Assembly: GCA_002067635.1 (NCBI GenBank)
Contig: MVRB01000015.1
Location: 1-8,050, forward strand
DNA from: Methanomassiliicoccales archaeon PtaU1.Bin030
GTDB taxonomy: Archaea > Thermoplasmatota > Thermoplasmata > Methanomassiliicoccales > Methanomassiliicoccaceae
Length of the DNA stretch: 8,050 nucleotides
Reading direction: 5' to 3'
The first letter of the stretch is position 1, and each line of letters starts with the position of its first letter. Under the pieces are notes generated by a model. That model was given only the letters and a program-made list of their open reading frames with translations. It was not told where the DNA came from and searched no databases. The translations under genes and the position numbers were made by a program. Of this stretch, positions 6,122-8,050 are shown piece by piece.

Positions 6122-8050
6122 CTAAACGAGGTACTGCTGGTATCCTCCGTCGATGACCCTAGGCAGGTCGGTAGCATACATCTCCGGATGGCACATCATC
6201 GAGAACAGTGCCGTACCTTCCACAATACGTAGCGATGCGTTCTCGCAAACAGCCCGTGCAGAATTAGACAGGAAGTAGACGTTACCGTTCTTCACGGCCT
6301 CTATCTGGCTCCACAGCGGGTCGGCTTGCATGGACGCATACGTGGCGTTGTAGTCGGTGGTGCTCCCTGAGCCCATTTCCGCGTCGATGATGATGATGTC
6401 CGGGTTGGCATCCACAATCGCCTCCAAGGAAACGGCTAGCCAACCAGACTGGTTCCCGAAGGCGTTGGTGGCCCCAGCTAGCTCGATCTCTGAATGCACG
6501 AACGTAGTGTTCCCGACAGCGTAATACTGGCTAGATCCCAGGAACAGGAACGCCACGGTCACGTCGCTGGAGGCACCCCTGATCTTGTCAACGGTGGTCT
6601 GGATGGAGGCTCCCATCTCCGATATGACCTTCTTCGCGGAGGCGCTCTTGCCGAGGGCGTCGCCGAGCAGCTGGATGTTATTGTAGATGTTGCCCAACGT
6701 GAGCTCGTCCCCAGTGACAATGTATTTGATCCCAAAGGCCGAGAGCTGGTCCGAGATCCCGGAATACATATAGGAGGCATGATCAAGGATGACCAGATCA
6801 GGGTTGAGCCCGGCTATGGTCTCCGCGTTCTGACGCCAAGTGCCTCCCACGCTCTGGATGGAACCATCGGCCAGACCATCAACGACATCCTGGGGGAAGT
6901 TACCGGTGGTCGTCAGACCGTACACGGTGCTCGGAACGTCATAGTTTCCATCGCTGTTCACTCCCACGATCTTATCCCCAAGGCCAAGCGCATAGACCAT
7001 CGCGGTCGTGGTATCGCTTGTGGATACAATGCGGGATGGTTGGGAGTCCAGCTTAACGGTCCTCCCTATACCGTCCACGACGGATGCAGGGATGTTGTTA
7101 TCCTCAGCCTCGTACGAGGTGTCCAGGTAAATTGCGTACTCGTCCCCCAGATTCTTTGGGAGGGTGACGTTCATGATATCTGGATACATCATGCAGGCGA
7201 GCAGCTCTATGGCATCGACCACCCGCGGCCCCGCCCGGTTAAGGAGATTTGCTGCTTGATCTTCGAGTATGAAAACGTTGTCTGTCTTGACCGCCGAGAT
7301 CTGTGACCACATAGAGTCATTTCGGAGGTAGCTGATCAGATCGTCCGAGTAGTCCATCCCCATCTTGCCTGGCAGGACCAAAACATCGGGGTTCGCCTCA
7401 ATGACAGCCTCCATGGATACCACAGGGAATCCGGTCTGATCAGCGAAGGGGTTCGTTCCCTTGCTGATGTTGAACATGTCCTGGACATAAGTATTCCCCG
7501 CTGCCACATAGATGGGGTCGAGCCAGATGGCATCAACGATGGACCTTTGGGTCGTTACAGATGAGAGCTTGCTCTCTATGTTGCTGATGCGTGACTTCAT
7601 CTCATTGATAAGAGCAGTAGAGTTGTCGCTCGCTCCTGAGATCTTACCAACCATATCGATGTTCTTGTAGACCTCACCTATGCTGGAGCCCTTGTAGATG
7701 GCCACGACAGTCACGTTCATGACGGTCAAGCTATCAATCAATGTTTGATGAGCTGAGACCGAACCATCGACAAGAACAAGATCCGGTGTCAGGTTGAGAA
7801 TCGCCTCCACATTTGGGGTAGAGTATCCTCCAATGTTACTGAGGGTGCCATTTTCCTTTCGGGAGTTCACCTCATCAGGATAATTGCAATATGTGGTCAC
7901 GCCAACGAGCTTGTCTCCAATCCCGACAGCATAGACGGTCTCAGTTATTGACGGGGCACAGCTGACGATCCTATCCGGCATCTCGTCCAAAGTGACATTC
8001 CTTCCCAAGGCATCCTGGATCGTGGCTGAAAAATCAGCCTTTCCCTGTGG
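6122..8050 (-). CDS. btuF: Tandem-domain substrate-binding protein, BtuF/FhuD type (N-terminus off-window)
   Basis: 642 codons are visible and the frame is open at the right edge, so the start and signal peptide are missing; the TTG at 8008 is not the start because ...ATIQDALGRNVTL continues upstream of it. The protein is the extracellular receptor for the permease and ATPase downstream. It holds two complete class III binding domains: the first from the edge to about residue 309 (opening GRNVTLDEMPDRIVS), the second from about 324 to the end (opening GRTVKLDSQPSRIVS). Matching blocks include GDKLVGV/GDKIVGV, VSMEAVIEANPDVLVL/VSLEAIVDANPDIIII and MWSQISAVKTDNVFIL/LWSQIEAVKNGNVYFL. Family members are usually one such domain of about 250-300 residues. 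About a dozen N-x-S/T sequons suggest a glycosylated archaeal surface protein. There is no C-terminal membrane anchor, so attachment must be N-terminal or absent. It ends GGYQQYLV-TAG. Ligand is inferred as a corrinoid from cbiZ; siderophore binders share the fold. Confidence 0.93.
   Translation of the reverse strand, partial: PQGKADFSATIQDALGRNVTLDEMPDRIVSCAPSITETVYAVGIGDKLVGVTTYCNYPDEVNSRKENGTLSNIGGYSTPNVEAILNLTPDLVLVDGSVSAHQTLIDSLTVMNVTVVAIYKGSSIGEVYKNIDMVGKISGASDNSTALINEMKSRISNIESKLSSVTTQRSIVDAIWLDPIYVAAGNTYVQDMFNISKGTNPFADQTGFPVVSMEAVIEANPDVLVLPGKMGMDYSDDLISYLRNDSMWSQISAVKTDNVFILEDQAANLLNRAGPRVVDAIELLACMMYPDIMNVTLPKNLGDEYAIYLDTSYEAEDNNIPASVVDGIGRTVKLDSQPSRIVSTSDTTTAMVYALGLGDKIVGVNSDGNYDVPSTVYGLTTTGNFPQDVVDGLADGSIQSVGGTWRQNAETIAGLNPDLVILDHASYMYSGISDQLSAFGIKYIVTGDELTLGNIYNNIQLLGDALGKSASAKKVISEMGASIQTTVDKIRGASSDVTVAFLFLGSSQYYAVGNTTFVHSEIELAGATNAFGNQSGWLAVSLEAIVDANPDIIIIDAEMGSGSTTDYNATYASMQADPLWSQIEAVKNGNVYFLSNSARAVCENASLRIVEGTALFSMMCHPEMYATDLPRVIDGGYQQYLV
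6125..8050 (-). repeat. Protein-level tandem duplication of the binding domain (break near 7081)
   Basis: The two halves of the binding-protein gene, about 8050-7085 and 7081-6125, encode homologous domains in direct order joined by a short linker (DTSYEAEDNNIPAS). Similarity is clear in protein but has faded at DNA level, so the duplication is old rather than a recent tandem copy. Boundaries are approximate, set where GRNVTL and GRTVKL begin. Confidence 0.85.

Noticed and set aside
6494..7306. Plus-strand open frame of 270 codons opposite the binding-protein gene
   Set aside because: It is the mirror of a strongly supported domain-coding region, and its translation shows no known domain or ribosome binding site.
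8006..8008. TTG as the start codon of the binding protein
   Set aside because: The frame stays open to the window edge, and the upstream residues (ATIQDA) complete the usual N-terminal motif of mature binding proteins. The real start and signal peptide must be off-window.
6122..8050. Two separate binding-protein genes joined by assembly error or lost stop
   Set aside because: The frame runs through the linker without a stop, the linker looks like a natural hydrophilic connector, and the second half has no signal peptide or ribosome binding site at its beginning.

Overview
The window is almost entirely coding, and every gene I can support lies on the minus strand, so it reads right to left as one tightly packed polycistronic block running off both edges. 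Base composition is G+C-rich by eye. Arginine AGG codons are common, adjacent genes overlap repeatedly, and several gene families are of archaeal type: CbiZ, a cysteine-containing ChlI-like ATPase, and a sequon-rich extracellular binding protein. Together these suggest a methanogenic or related euryarchaeon; a Methanomassiliicoccales- or other Thermoplasmatota-like organism would fit. This placement is inference, because there is no rRNA or other marker gene in the window.

In transcription order: (1) 8050-6122, the C-terminal bulk of a secreted substrate-binding protein made of two tandem BtuF/FhuD-like domains, with its N-terminus beyond the window; (2) 6100-4994, a BtuC/FecCD membrane permease; (3) 5004-4165, a BtuD/FecE ATPase; (4) 4168-3032, a CbiZ-family adenosylcobinamide amidohydrolase with an unassigned C-terminal extension of about 120 residues; (5) 3038-1983, a ChlI/BchI-type AAA+ chelatase subunit; (6) 1986-130, a ChlD/BchD-type AAA+ plus VWA chelatase subunit; (7) 108-1, the first 36 residues of a NifH/BchL-superfamily Fe protein. 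The only gaps between genes are two of 21 nt; all other junctions overlap by 4-11 nt. No RNA gene, mobile element, CRISPR array or convincing terminator was seen.

A coherent reading is that the first half imports a corrinoid: the binding protein captures it, BtuC and BtuD carry it inside, and CbiZ removes the aminopropanol arm so that it re-enters cobamide synthesis as adenosylcobyric acid. The second half resembles chlorophyll biosynthesis machinery: the ChlI/ChlD motor of a metal chelatase followed by a BchL/NifH-like reductase component. In a non-phototroph, a ChlI/ChlD pair would normally drive a CobN/BchH-like large subunit, and the Fe protein would need NifD/NifK-like or BchN/BchB-like partners. 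Neither is in the window. The cluster may therefore encode a tetrapyrrole uptake, metallation and reduction system, and what lies to the left of position 1 is the key unknown.
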